A stretch of 33,595 nucleotides of DNA from positions 1-33,595 of the forward strand of contig NZ_BCUS01000069.1 of NCBI RefSeq assembly GCF_001591345.1, written 5' to 3'. This DNA is from Variovorax boronicumulans NBRC 103145. GTDB lineage: Bacteria; Pseudomonadota; Gammaproteobacteria; Burkholderiales; Burkholderiaceae_C. Shown here piece after piece: positions 21,418-29,442 of this stretch. Positions within the stretch are counted from its first letter, which is position 1. The number at the start of each line of letters is the position of its first letter. Position numbers and translations under genes: made by a program. The notes under the pieces were generated by a model, which was not told the DNA's origin, did not search any database, and saw only the letters and a list, made by a program, of their open reading frames with translations.

Positions 21418-22757
21418 TGCGCCGCGTGATGCGATGGACCGGATCGCTGCGCGCGCGGCTGCTGGTGTTTCTGCTCGCGGCCATCGTGCTCGCGGCCGGC
21501 GCACAGGCGCTGGTGGCCTACCGCACGGTGCTGAAGGAGGCCGACGATATCTTCGATTACCACATGCAGCAGATGGCGCTGTCGCTACGCGCTGGCCTCC
21601 CGCCGAGCGCGGCCGTGGGCGGGCTCGGCGGCGCGGAGCAGAACTTCGATTTCGTGGTGCAGGTGTGGACGGTCGACGGCGTGCGCATCTTCGAGTCGGC
21701 CGAAGAAGCCGCGCTGCCGCAGCTCGCGGTGCTGGGCTTTGCCGACGTGCGCGCACGCGGCACGACCTACCGCGTGTTCTCGATGCAGACGCGCGGGCTG
21801 GTGATCCAGGTGGCGCAGGACATGGCGGCGCGCCGCCACATGGCCGGCTCGCTCGCGCTGCGCACCATCGCGCCCGTGGCGCTGATGGCGCCGCTGTTGA
21901 TGCTGGTCGTGTGGTGGGTGGTGAGCCTGTCGCTGGCGCCCGTGGCGCGCGTGCGCCGGCAGGTGGCATCGCGACAGGCCGACGACCTCTCGCCCGTGAG
22001 CGAGGAGAACCTGCCCGAAGAAGTGCGTCCGCTGGTGCAGGAACTCAACCTGCTGTTCGGCCGCGTGCGCCATGCCTTCGATGCGCAGAAGCACTTCGTG
22101 GCCGATGCCGCGCACGAGCTGCGCTCGCCGTTGGCGGCGCTCAAGCTGCAGGTGCAGGGCCTGCAGCGCGCGCCCGACGACGCGGCGCGCACGCTGGCCG
22201 TGAGCCGGCTGTCGGCCGGCATCGATCGCGCCACGCGCCTCGTCGAGCAGATGCTGGCGCTGGCCCGTCACGAGGCCAGCGTGGCCGCGGGCGCGAAGCC
22301 CGAGACGGTCGACCTGGCCGAGGTGGCGCGCCTGGCGATCTCCGATGCGGTGGCCGCCGCGCAGGCGCGCCGCATCGACATCGGCGTGGCGCAATCCGAC
22401 GCGGGCGCGACCGTGAGCGGCCAGCCCGAGGCGCTGCGCATGCTGCTGCGCAACCTGATCGACAACGCCGTGAAGTACACGCCCGAAGGCGGGCGGGTCG
22501 ACGTCGGTCTCGTGAAGCGCCCCGACGCGGTGGAGCTGCGCGTGGACGACAGCGGCCCGGGCTTGCCCGAGGCCGAGCGCGCGCGCGTGCTCGATCGCTT
22601 CTACCGCTCGGGCGAACCGCAAGCGCCGGGCAGCGGGCTGGGGTTGGCCATCGTGAAGTCGATCGCCGACCTGCACGGCGCCACCGTGGCGCTTGAAGAG
22701 TCCCAAAGCCTCGGCGGGCTGTGCGTGCGAGTGACGTTCGCGCCCCCCAAAGAGTGA
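21414..22757 (+). CDS. Sensor histidine kinase, partner of the OmpR-type regulator
   Basis: A 447-residue inner-membrane kinase with two transmembrane spans (about 13-36 and 152-174) enclosing a periplasmic sensor of about 115 residues. A HAMP-like linker comes next, then the HisKA domain with phosphoacceptor H234 in DAAHELRSPLAAL. The HATPase domain has the N box NLIDNAVKYTPEGG, G1 box VDDSGPGLP and G2 box GSGLGLAIVKSI. Architecture and length match QseC/PmrB-type kinases. It begins at ATGATG, overlapping the regulator stop; either Met may be used. The signal it senses is unknown, and the link to a periplasmic protease suggests envelope stress or cationic compounds. Confidence 0.93.
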   Translation: MMRRVMRWTGSLRARLLVFLLAAIVLAAGAQALVAYRTVLKEADDIFDYHMQQMALSLRAGLPPSAAVGGLGGAEQNFDFVVQVWTVDGVRIFESAEEAALPQLAVLGFADVRARGTTYRVFSMQTRGLVIQVAQDMAARRHMAGSLALRTIAPVALMAPLLMLVVWWVVSLSLAPVARVRRQVASRQADDLSPVSEENLPEEVRPLVQELNLLFGRVRHAFDAQKHFVADAAHELRSPLAALKLQVQGLQRAPDDAARTLAVSRLSAGIDRATRLVEQMLALARHEASVAAGAKPETVDLAEVARLAISDAVAAAQARRIDIGVAQSDAGATVSGQPEALRMLLRNLIDNAVKYTPEGGRVDVGLVKRPDAVELRVDDSGPGLPEAERARVLDRFYRSGEPQAPGSGLGLAIVKSIADLHGATVALEESQSLGGLCVRVTFAPPKE

Positions 22758-22763
22758 ACTCCG

Positions 22764-22780
22764 CTTAAGCGACGCCTAAG
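22764..22780 (+). promoter_or_regulatory. PmrA/QseB-like response-regulator box before the protease gene
   Basis: CTTAAG at 22764-22769 and CCTAAG at 22775-22780 form a direct repeat with a 5-base spacer (11-base period). The PmrA consensus is YTTAAK-N5-YTTAAK, which this matches in 11 of 12 positions. It lies seven bases after the kinase stop and 65 bases before the protease ATG. No other CTTAAG was noticed in the window. Confidence 0.6.
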
Positions 22781-22844
22781 TCAAGGCCGCGACATTCCTT
22801 TCACCGTGTTTGCGCCTCGGCGCAGGATTGAAAGGAATCGAAGA

Positions 22845-24326
22845 ATGAAAGCCGCCCTGATTTCCCCCCGTGCCCTCGTGATCGCGCTGGCCAGCGCCGG
22901 CGTGATCGGTGCCGTCGGCGCCGGGGCCTACACCAGTGCCCGCGCCGTGGGCGCCCCGGCCACCACCGCCGCCGTGGCCGCGCCGGCCGCGATGGTCACC
23001 TTGCCCGACTTCTCGACCATCACCTCGCGCGACGGCCCGGCCGTGGTCAACATCAGCGTGACCGGCACCGAGAAGGCTCCGGACGACGACACCATGGCGC
23101 AGCTGCAGGGCATCGACCCGGACGATCCGATGTTCCAGTTCTTCCGCCACTTCCAGGGGCAGATGGGACCGCGCGGCCAACAAGCGCAGCGCGCCGTGCC
23201 GGTGCGCTCGCAGGGCTCGGGCTTCATCGTGGACCCGAGCGGGATCATCATGACCAACGCCCACGTGGTGAAGGACGCGAAGGAAGTCACCGTCAAGCTG
23301 ACCGACCGCCGCGAGTACCGCGCCAAGGTGCTCGGCGCCGATGCCAAGACCGACATCGCGGTGCTCAAGATCGACGCCAAGAACCTGCCCGTGCTCGCGC
23401 TGGGCAACACCAAGGACCTGAAGGTCGGCGAATGGGTGCTGGCCATCGGCTCGCCCTTCGGCTTCGAGAACACCGTGACGGCCGGCGTGGTGAGTGCCAA
23501 GGGCCGCTCGCTGCCCGACGACAGCTATGTGCCCTTCATCCAGACCGACGTGGCCGTGAACCCCGGCAACTCGGGCGGGCCGCTGCTCAATGCGCGCGGC
23601 GAGGTGGTCGGCATCAACTCGCAGATCTACAGCCGCAGCGGCGGCTACCAGGGCGTGTCGTTCGCCATTCCGATCGACGTGGCCGTGCAGGTGAAGGACC
23701 AGATCGTCGCCACCGGCAAGGCCACGCATGCGCGCCTGGGCGTCGCGGTGCAGGAGGTGAACCAGGCCTTCGCCGATTCGTTCAAGCTCGACAAGCCCGA
23801 GGGCGCGCTGGTCTCGAACATCGAGAAGGGCGGCCCCGGCGACCATGCCGGCCTGAAGGCGGGCGACGTGATCCGCAAGGTCGACGGCCAGGCCATCGTG
23901 TCGTCGGGCGACCTGCCGGCCGTGATCGGCCAGCAGGCGCCGGGCAAGAAGGTCACGCTCGAGGTGTGGCGCCAGGGCGAGCGCCAGGAGCTGCAGGCCA
24001 AGCTGGGCGACGCGAGCGACAAGCCGGCGCAGGTCGCCAAGGCCGACAACACGGCGGGGCAGGGCAAGCTCGGCCTGGCGCTGCGCCCGCTGCAGCCGCA
24101 GGAACAGCGCGCGGCCTCGGTCGACGGCGGCCTGCTGATCGAGGACGTGGCCGGCCCGTCGGCGATGGCCGGGGTGCAGGCCGGCGACGTGCTGCTGGCG
24201 ATCAACGGCACGCCGGCCAAGAGCCTGGAGCAGGTGCGCCAGGCGGTGGCCAAGGCCGACAAGTCGGTGGCGCTGTTGATCCAGCGCGGCGAGGACAAGA
24301 TCTTCGTGCCGGTGCGCCTGGGCTGA
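22845..24326 (+). CDS. DegP/MucD-type periplasmic serine protease
   Basis: The 493-residue HtrA-family protease and chaperone degrades misfolded envelope proteins. A signal peptide or anchor covers about residues 1-33. The trypsin-like domain has the triad H140 (TNAHVV), D170 (TDIAVL) and S243 (GNSGGPL). Two PDZ domains follow (about 280-375 and 400-490). A stretch rich in Gln and Arg (about 100-122) corresponds to the long LA loop of this family. AAAGGA precedes the ATG at 22845. It lies 87 bases after the histidine kinase, with the regulator box in the gap. It is best read as MucD/DegQ-like; the exact subgroup cannot be set by eye. Confidence 0.94.
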   Translation: MKAALISPRALVIALASAGVIGAVGAGAYTSARAVGAPATTAAVAAPAAMVTLPDFSTITSRDGPAVVNISVTGTEKAPDDDTMAQLQGIDPDDPMFQFFRHFQGQMGPRGQQAQRAVPVRSQGSGFIVDPSGIIMTNAHVVKDAKEVTVKLTDRREYRAKVLGADAKTDIAVLKIDAKNLPVLALGNTKDLKVGEWVLAIGSPFGFENTVTAGVVSAKGRSLPDDSYVPFIQTDVAVNPGNSGGPLLNARGEVVGINSQIYSRSGGYQGVSFAIPIDVAVQVKDQIVATGKATHARLGVAVQEVNQAFADSFKLDKPEGALVSNIEKGGPGDHAGLKAGDVIRKVDGQAIVSSGDLPAVIGQQAPGKKVTLEVWRQGERQELQAKLGDASDKPAQVAKADNTAGQGKLGLALRPLQPQEQRAASVDGGLLIEDVAGPSAMAGVQAGDVLLAINGTPAKSLEQVRQAVAKADKSVALLIQRGEDKIFVPVRLG

Positions 24327-24341
24327 CCGAGCAGAGCGCGC

Positions 24342-26180
24342 TCAGGGCAGCGCGCAGGGCCAGTCGAGCGACACGCGCGTGCCGCCGGCCTGCGCGTCGG
24401 CCCGCTCGATCTGCAGCCGCGCCCCGATGGCCTGCGCCCGCGAACGCATGTTCGCCAGGCCGTGGCCGCCGGGGCGTTCGTTCGCCGGCAGCCCGCGGCC
24501 GTTGTCGGTGAGCACGATGCGCACCAGCGGCGGCGTCTGCTCGCCGTGCCAGCCCACATGCATCACGATGCGCGTGGCGCCGGCGTGCTTCAGCACGTTG
24601 GTGAAGGCCTCGAGCAGGATGCGCTGCAGCTGCAGCGCGGCCTGCGCGGCAAAGGGCGCGAGCGTGGGGATGAGGGCGACGTCCCACACCAGCTCGATGC
24701 CGGCCGCGTCCAGCCGGGGTTGCAGGCGGTAGCGCAGCGTGGCCAGCACGGTGGTCAGGTCGTCGTGCATGGGTTGGAGCGAATCGACGGCCATGCGCAT
24801 CTCGTCGAGCGCCAGCTTCACGTGCTCCTCGACCACGTCGCGGTCGGGCGCAGGCTGGTTCACCACGTTGAGCAGGCCCACGAGCTGCGAGCCCACGCCG
24901 TCGTGGATCTCCCGCATGATGCGCTGGCGCTCCAGCAGCACGGCCTGTTCCTCCTGCTGCTTGCGCACGGTTTCGAAGGCGCCGCGCAACTGCTCTTCGC
25001 GCTCGGCCACGCGCGCGGCGAGGTTGGCGTTGAGCGAGCGGTAGTCGGCCACGGTGCGGCTGTAACGCTCCACCACGAGGCCGGCCAGGATCATCACGAA
25101 GAAGAAGATCGCGTGCGAGGTGAGCGTGTAGTAGGCGCCGCCGAACAGGCCCATGCGCACCAGCAGCAGGTCGTGCGCGCCGGCCAGGATGGCCAGCGTG
25201 CCCGCCGCCATCAGCACGCCCGCGATGCGCCGCCGCGCCACCAGCGCGCCGTGCACCACGTAGGGCAGGCAGATGGTGCTCGTGACCTGCAGGATCGCCA
25301 ACCCGGTCGTCCAAAGCGCCGGCAGCGCGAAGGCGAAGGAGGCGCAGGCCAGCACCACCGACAGCGCCAGCGCCCCGTAGATGGAGCGCACCAGCCACGG
25401 CGGGTTGCGGTCGAGCACCAGCAGCACGAAGCGCGCGATCAGCCCGATGTGGCAGGCATAGCAGACCGCCACCACGGCGCCCCACAGCGGCCAGGGCACG
25501 GGCCCTTCGGTCAGCACGCGGTCGAGGTTGCGCGCCACGCCCGAGAGCGCAGCCAGCGCGAAGCAGCCGTAGAGCGCGTCGCGCTGGCGCAGCCACAGCC
25601 CGGCGGCCAGGCCGCCCATCAGCAGCAGGCTCACGGCGTAGACGATGGCCGAGGTGTTGCGCCAGTTCTGCTGCGAGCGGTGCAGCGGGGCCAGCGAAGC
25701 CTCGGGGCCGTAGAGCACGCTGGCCAGCCCGCCGCCGCGCTGGCGCTGGATGGTGGCCTGGATGAGCAGCTCCTGCGGCTGGCCGTCGCCGCGCCGCAGG
25801 GCGGCGGCCAGCGGGATCAGCAGGTTGCCCTTGCCGGCGTCGTAGGCCGGGTCGCCGAGCACGCCGTAGTTGGCAACCAGCGCGCCGTTGAACCACACCG
25901 CGGCCTGATTGCCCAGGCCCGACATCAGGAGCGCCTGGGCGTCGCCCGCACGGGCGGCGTCCGGGGGCAGTGCGATGCGGTAGCTGGCCTTGCCGCCACG
26001 CCCCGGAAACTCGTGGTCCCAGCGAAAGGGCAGCGCCACCTGCCGCACCTGCATCGGCAGGCCGTCGGGTTCGAGGCTGGCTTCGGCCCAGTCCACGTCG
26101 GTGGTGCCCGGCGGGGTGGCGGCATGGGCGAAAGGGGCTGCGAGCACCAGCCACAGCAGCAGTTGCAGCACGGCTTGCAT
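24342..26180 (-). CDS. 7TM NarL-class sensor histidine kinase
   Basis: An approximately 612-residue kinase. It has a signal-peptide-like N-terminus (1-20) and an extracytoplasmic domain of 7TMR-DISM type (about 25-165, jelly-roll-like, VWFNGALVANYG). Seven hydrophobic spans follow between about 175 and 370, then a coiled coil (380-420). The HisKA_3 domain carries H426 in MREIHDGVGSQL, and the HATPase has TDNGRGLP and GGHGLANMRSRA. The start is uncertain: ATG at 26180 lacks a ribosome-binding site, and a GTG at 26204 would add MSRPFFSR, giving the signal peptide its missing positive charges. It follows its LuxR-type regulator and converges on the protease gene with 15 bases between the stops. 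Confidence 0.9.
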   Translation of the reverse strand: MQAVLQLLLWLVLAAPFAHAATPPGTTDVDWAEASLEPDGLPMQVRQVALPFRWDHEFPGRGGKASYRIALPPDAARAGDAQALLMSGLGNQAAVWFNGALVANYGVLGDPAYDAGKGNLLIPLAAALRRGDGQPQELLIQATIQRQRGGGLASVLYGPEASLAPLHRSQQNWRNTSAIVYAVSLLLMGGLAAGLWLRQRDALYGCFALAALSGVARNLDRVLTEGPVPWPLWGAVVAVCYACHIGLIARFVLLVLDRNPPWLVRSIYGALALSVVLACASFAFALPALWTTGLAILQVTSTICLPYVVHGALVARRRIAGVLMAAGTLAILAGAHDLLLVRMGLFGGAYYTLTSHAIFFFVMILAGLVVERYSRTVADYRSLNANLAARVAEREEQLRGAFETVRKQQEEQAVLLERQRIMREIHDGVGSQLVGLLNVVNQPAPDRDVVEEHVKLALDEMRMAVDSLQPMHDDLTTVLATLRYRLQPRLDAAGIELVWDVALIPTLAPFAAQAALQLQRILLEAFTNVLKHAGATRIVMHVGWHGEQTPPLVRIVLTDNGRGLPANERPGGHGLANMRSRAQAIGARLQIERADAQAGGTRVSLDWPCALP

Positions 26181-26208
26181 GCGGGAAAAGAAGGGGCGGC
26201 TCACGCGG

Positions 26209-26847
26209 CTAGGAAAGCCGGCCTGGAGGGCGGGTCGCCAACACGGCTTCCGAGGGTGGGGGCGCATCCAGCTTGCCGTAGATGTTTCTGATGTGGGTTT
26301 GAACCGTCGATGCGGAGACTCCCATCTGCGCGCCGATTTCGGCATAGGTGAAACCACGAGACACCCGGTCGAGCACTTCGGCCTCGCGCGACGAGAGGTG
26401 CCCGGGCGCGCCGTCGGAGGCCTGCCAGCGCCGCAGCAGCTGCCGCGCGATGCCCGGCGGCAGCGGGGAGCCGCCGGTGCCCAGGTGGCGCAGGTGCGCC
26501 GCCAGGTCGGCCTCGGTGCCGTCCTTGAGCAGGTAGCCGCGCGCGCCGGCCTCGAAGGCCTGCACCATGTGGGTCTCGTCGCCGAAGATCGTCAGCACCA
26601 TCACCGCGCAGGCCGGCTGCATGCGGCGGCACTGGCGGATCACCTGCAGGCCCGGGTGGTCGGGCAGGCCGAGGTCGACCAGCAGCACATCGACCGGGTT
26701 GTCCGTGAGCCAGTTCAGGATGTCGACCGCGTTCGAGGCGCTGAAGGCCAGCGCCAGCGCGGGGTCGGCGCCGATCACACGGGCGATGCGCTCGCGCATG
26801 CCGCTGTCGTCCTCGACCACGGCGACCTGGGTGGCGGTCAGGGGCAT
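26209..26847 (-). CDS. LuxR/NarL-family response regulator
   Basis: The 212-residue protein has a receiver domain (5-120) with acidic E12-D13-D14, phosphoacceptor D58 (LLVDLGLP) and K108 (GYLLKDG). A LuxR-type helix-turn-helix (about 148-195) follows, with SSREAEVLDRVSRGFTYAEI and STVQTHIRNIYGKL. The ATG at 26847 fits the receiver start and has GGAAG before it. It precedes the 7TM kinase gene by about 28 bases (or four if the kinase uses its GTG), so the pair forms one two-component system. A direct repeat at 26929-26944 upstream may be its own binding site. Confidence 0.92.
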   Translation of the reverse strand: MPLTATQVAVVEDDSGMRERIARVIGADPALALAFSASNAVDILNWLTDNPVDVLLVDLGLPDHPGLQVIRQCRRMQPACAVMVLTIFGDETHMVQAFEAGARGYLLKDGTEADLAAHLRHLGTGGSPLPPGIARQLLRRWQASDGAPGHLSSREAEVLDRVSRGFTYAEIGAQMGVSASTVQTHIRNIYGKLDAPPPSEAVLATRPPGRLS

Positions 26848-26928
26848 GGCGGGCTTCCGCAGGCGAGACCGAGGCCGAGGCGCATGGGCAGATCCGTTTC
26901 CGTTCGGAGGTTGCAGGTGCCGCAAGCC

Positions 26929-26944
26929 TATCGGCCGGTATCGG
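26929..26944. promoter_or_regulatory. Direct repeat TATCGG-N4-TATCGG upstream of the regulator gene
   Basis: Two identical hexamers at 26929-26934 and 26939-26944 lie exactly one helical turn apart in the 108-base gap between the WYL gene and the LuxR-type regulator gene. Such spacing is typical of sites for tandem protein binding. No bound protein can be named. Confidence 0.35.
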
Positions 26945-26955
26945 GCGAGCCCATC

Positions 26956-27933
26956 CTATAGACGGGGGATGGAGGTACCCTGCCGGCGCGCGATGGTGTC
27001 CAGCCGTGTCGCGACGCGCGCCACGTGCTGCACCAGTTCGGGAGGCGACTCGATTTCGATGTCGTGGCCCAGGCAGCCCAGCCACACGGCCAGCGCGTCG
27101 AGCGAGCTGGCGCCGGTGACGACGCGTGTGCGGTCCGCGTCGAGGGCTTCGGGCACGCCGCCCACCCAGCCCAGGTGCGGTTCCAGCGCCGCGAGCGGGG
27201 CATGCACGATCACGCGCGCGTGGTGCAGGTAGGGCGAGACCTTGAGCGCGTGTTCCATGTAGGCCTCGACGTCGCCCAGCGGCAGGCGGCGCGCGGTGAA
27301 GCGCGCACCCGTGGGTTCGGCATCGACGATGCGGTCGAGGCGGAAGGTGCGCCAGTCCTGACGCGCCGTGTCCCAGGCCAGCAGGTACCAGCGCTGGCCG
27401 GTCTGCACCACGCGGTGCGGCTCCACGGTGCGCGCCGTGGCCGTCTGGTGGTGGTCCTGGTAGCCGAAGCGCAGTTCGCGCCGTTCGGTGCAGGCCTCGG
27501 CGAACATCGACACCGCCTTCACGCGCACGCCCGACTTGCTGCGCATCACCGGCACCACCGAGGCGCGCACGCTGCCCAGGCGGCGCTGCAGGCGCGGCGG
27601 CATCAGCTGGTCGAGCTTGGCAAGGGCGCGCATCGAGGCGTTGCCGATGTCGCCTTCGCCTGTGCCGGCATGGCCGAGCGCCAGCGCCACCGCAATGGCT
27701 TCTTCGTCTTCCAGCAGCAGCGGCGGCAGCGCGCTGCCCGCGCCCAGCCGGTAGCCGCCGGCCACGCCCGAGGTGGAGTCGACCGTGTAGCCGAGGCTGC
27801 GCAGCCGGTCGACGTCACGGCGCAGCGTGCGCTCGGTGATCTCGAGGCGCTCGGCCAGGGCGGCGCCGGTCCAGGCGCGCTGGGCCTGGAACAGCGCGAG
27901 CAGGCGAAGCAGGCGGGCGGAAGCGGACAGCAT
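26956..27933 (-). CDS. WYL-domain (YafY-type) transcriptional regulator
   Basis: A protein of about 325 residues. The N-terminal helix-turn-helix (about 3-60) shows LAERLEITERTLRRDVDRLR and a G-x-A-G-G-Y-R wing. The WYL ligand-binding domain (about 140-220) has W182-Y-L in QRWYLLAWDTARQDWRTFRL, and a C-terminal WCX extension runs to about residue 320. Starts at 27933, 27942 and 27945 are all possible; 27933 places Met right before the LSASARLLRLL helix as in relatives. It is divergent from the GFA-family gene, a very common arrangement for YafY-type regulators of small redox or detoxification enzymes. A palindromic candidate operator lies in the gap. Confidence 0.9.
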   Translation of the reverse strand: MLSASARLLRLLALFQAQRAWTGAALAERLEITERTLRRDVDRLRSLGYTVDSTSGVAGGYRLGAGSALPPLLLEDEEAIAVALALGHAGTGEGDIGNASMRALAKLDQLMPPRLQRRLGSVRASVVPVMRSKSGVRVKAVSMFAEACTERRELRFGYQDHHQTATARTVEPHRVVQTGQRWYLLAWDTARQDWRTFRLDRIVDAEPTGARFTARRLPLGDVEAYMEHALKVSPYLHHARVIVHAPLAALEPHLGWVGGVPEALDADRTRVVTGASSLDALAVWLGCLGHDIEIESPPELVQHVARVATRLDTIARRQGTSIPRL

Positions 27934-27957
27934 GGGCCGCATCATGCCTGCGATCGA

Positions 27958-27972
27958 GGACAGAATTTGTCC
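27958..27972. promoter_or_regulatory. Palindrome GGACA-N5-TGTCC between WYL and GFA genes
   Basis: Perfect 5-base arms at 27958-27962 and 27968-27972 flank an A/T-rich centre in the 91-base divergent gap. Its position next to both starts suits an operator for the WYL regulator acting on both genes. This is inference from position and symmetry. Confidence 0.45.
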
Positions 27973-28024
27973 GCAATGGGTCGTAGCCTTGGCTTTCCTC
28001 CACTCGTTTCCACGGACACCGACC

Positions 28025-28429
28025 ATGAAGAAGACCTATCACGGCAGCTGCCATTGCGGCAAGGTGCGCTTCCAGGCGCTCATCGATCTCGCCGCGGGCA
28101 CCGGCAAGTGCAACTGCTCGATCTGCATGAAATCGCGCGGCTGGGGCGCCATCGTCAAGCCGACCGACTTCACGCTGCTGTCGGGCGAAGAAGACCTGTC
28201 GAGCTACCAGTTCGGCTCGTTCAGCGCCGAGCACCTGTTCTGCCGCCATTGCGGCGTCAAGTCCTTCGGGCGCGGCAACGTGCCGGAGATCGGCGGTGCG
28301 TACGTCAGCGTGAACGTCGCCTGCCTGGACGACGCGACGCTCGAAGAGCTGTCCACCGCGCCGGTGCGCTACATGGACGGGCGCCACAACAACTGGTTCG
28401 AGGTGCCGGCGGAGGTGCGCTATCTCTGA
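28025..28429 (+). CDS. GFA family (CENP-V/GFA domain) zinc protein
   Basis: A 134-residue single-domain protein of the glutathione-dependent formaldehyde-activating family. Its zinc-binding cysteines are in the family pattern: C9-x-C11, C29-x-C31-x2-C34 and C73-x2-C76. The C-terminus (NVACLDDATLEEL, HNNWFEVPA) is also typical. Many family members have no proven activity on formaldehyde; a role with small thiols or aldehydes is all that can be said. The ATG at 28025 begins the family domain at once. It is divergent from the WYL regulator, its likely controller, and is followed 66 bases later by a thioesterase gene. Confidence 0.9.
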   Translation: MKKTYHGSCHCGKVRFQALIDLAAGTGKCNCSICMKSRGWGAIVKPTDFTLLSGEEDLSSYQFGSFSAEHLFCRHCGVKSFGRGNVPEIGGAYVSVNVACLDDATLEELSTAPVRYMDGRHNNWFEVPAEVRYL

Positions 28430-28495
28430 GATGACCGATGGCCCCACGCTTTCGGCTGAGAATGCCCGTTGCTTCACCTGCTGCGAACGACACCA

Positions 28496-28909
28496 ATGAA
28501 CGACGAACTCGAAGCCCGCATCCGCTCGGGCCAGGCGCTGTCCGAATCGATGGGCAACTTCCACGTGACCGGCTGGGACGCCGAGCACAAGACGCTGAAG
28601 GCTGCCTTCACCGTGCGGCGCGAGTACTGCCACACGAACGGCACGATCGCCCAGGGCGGCTTCATCACGGCCTGGCTCGACGCCGCCATGGCCCATGCGG
28701 TCATGCACGACACCGAGCAGGCGCAGACGGTCTTCAGCCTGGAGATCAAGGTGAGCTTCTACGAGAAGGTCGGCCCTGGCGAAGGGCGCGTCGAGGGGCG
28801 CGTGATCCGGCGCGGGAAGCGCGTGGCGTTCCTCGAAGCAGCGCTCTACAACCCCGATGGGAAGCTGGCGGCCGAGGCTACGTCGACCGGGATACTGGCG
28901 AGCCTCTAG
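28496..28909 (+). CDS. PaaI-type hotdog-fold thioesterase
   Basis: The 137-residue protein has the hotdog fold signature at residues 46-65 (HTNGT, then GGFITAWLD), in which the central helix and the Asn and Asp residues are those of PaaI/YbgC-type acyl-CoA thioesterases. The rest is the usual alternating sheet (FSLEIKVSFYEKVGPGEGRV, VAFLEAALYN). The substrate is probably an acyl- or aryl-CoA. No clear ribosome-binding site precedes the ATG. Its stop codon TAG shares the four bases CTAG with the stop of the convergent GrpB gene. Confidence 0.9.
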   Translation: MNDELEARIRSGQALSESMGNFHVTGWDAEHKTLKAAFTVRREYCHTNGTIAQGGFITAWLDAAMAHAVMHDTEQAQTVFSLEIKVSFYEKVGPGEGRVEGRVIRRGKRVAFLEAALYNPDGKLAAEATSTGILASL

Positions 28910-29442
28910 GCCTGCCTGACCTGGGCCTGTATTTCCCGGATCACCGCCTCCTTTTCCCGGTTGTAGACCTGCGGGTTGGCCGGGTCGATGCCGTGGGCGC
29001 GGTCCTTGGCTTCTTCGTACTTCCTGCGCAGGTCGGGGCGCCGGTCGAGGACAGCCATGAACGCCAGCGAGTCCACGTGCACCGGGTCGCCGCGATGGCA
29101 GATGTGCAGGTTGAGGTTGAACCTGCGCCCGTCGTGCAGCACGGACGCGCAGACGTAGGGCTTCTCATCCGTGTCGACCCACACGGGGCGGCGGTGAAAC
29201 CCGAGGGCCTCGAATTCCGACTGGGCCGTGCGCAGGTTCTCGCGCTGCGTGATCGCCGCGATGTCGACCATCGGCTTTCCTCGCAGCCCGACGATGGCCG
29301 TGCTCCCGATGTGCACGAGTTCCACGCCTTCGAGACGCGCCTGCACGTAACGCTGCACCTGCGCGAACACCTGGGCATACGCCGGGTCGTAGGGCAGGAT
29401 GTGGCGCTGGTCCAGGCTCTCGTCGAAGGTGAGGAGCTTCAT
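28906..29442 (-). CDS. GrpB family protein (nucleotidyltransferase fold)
   Basis: A 178-residue protein of the UPF0157/GrpB family. It begins with the YDPAYAQVFAQV segment and has the family core VHIGSTAIVGLRGKPMVDI (about 43-61), with GS and the metal-type Asp of a nucleotidyltransferase-like fold. HICHRGDPVHVDSLAF and YNREKEAVIREI follow. Some members are fused to dephospho-CoA kinase; others have no known role. It is the second gene of a pair with the alpha/beta hydrolase, overlapping it by 4 bases (ATGA). Confidence 0.9.
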   Translation of the reverse strand: MKLLTFDESLDQRHILPYDPAYAQVFAQVQRYVQARLEGVELVHIGSTAIVGLRGKPMVDIAAITQRENLRTAQSEFEALGFHRRPVWVDTDEKPYVCASVLHDGRRFNLNLHICHRGDPVHVDSLAFMAVLDRRPDLRRKYEEAKDRAHGIDPANPQVYNREKEAVIREIQAQVRQA

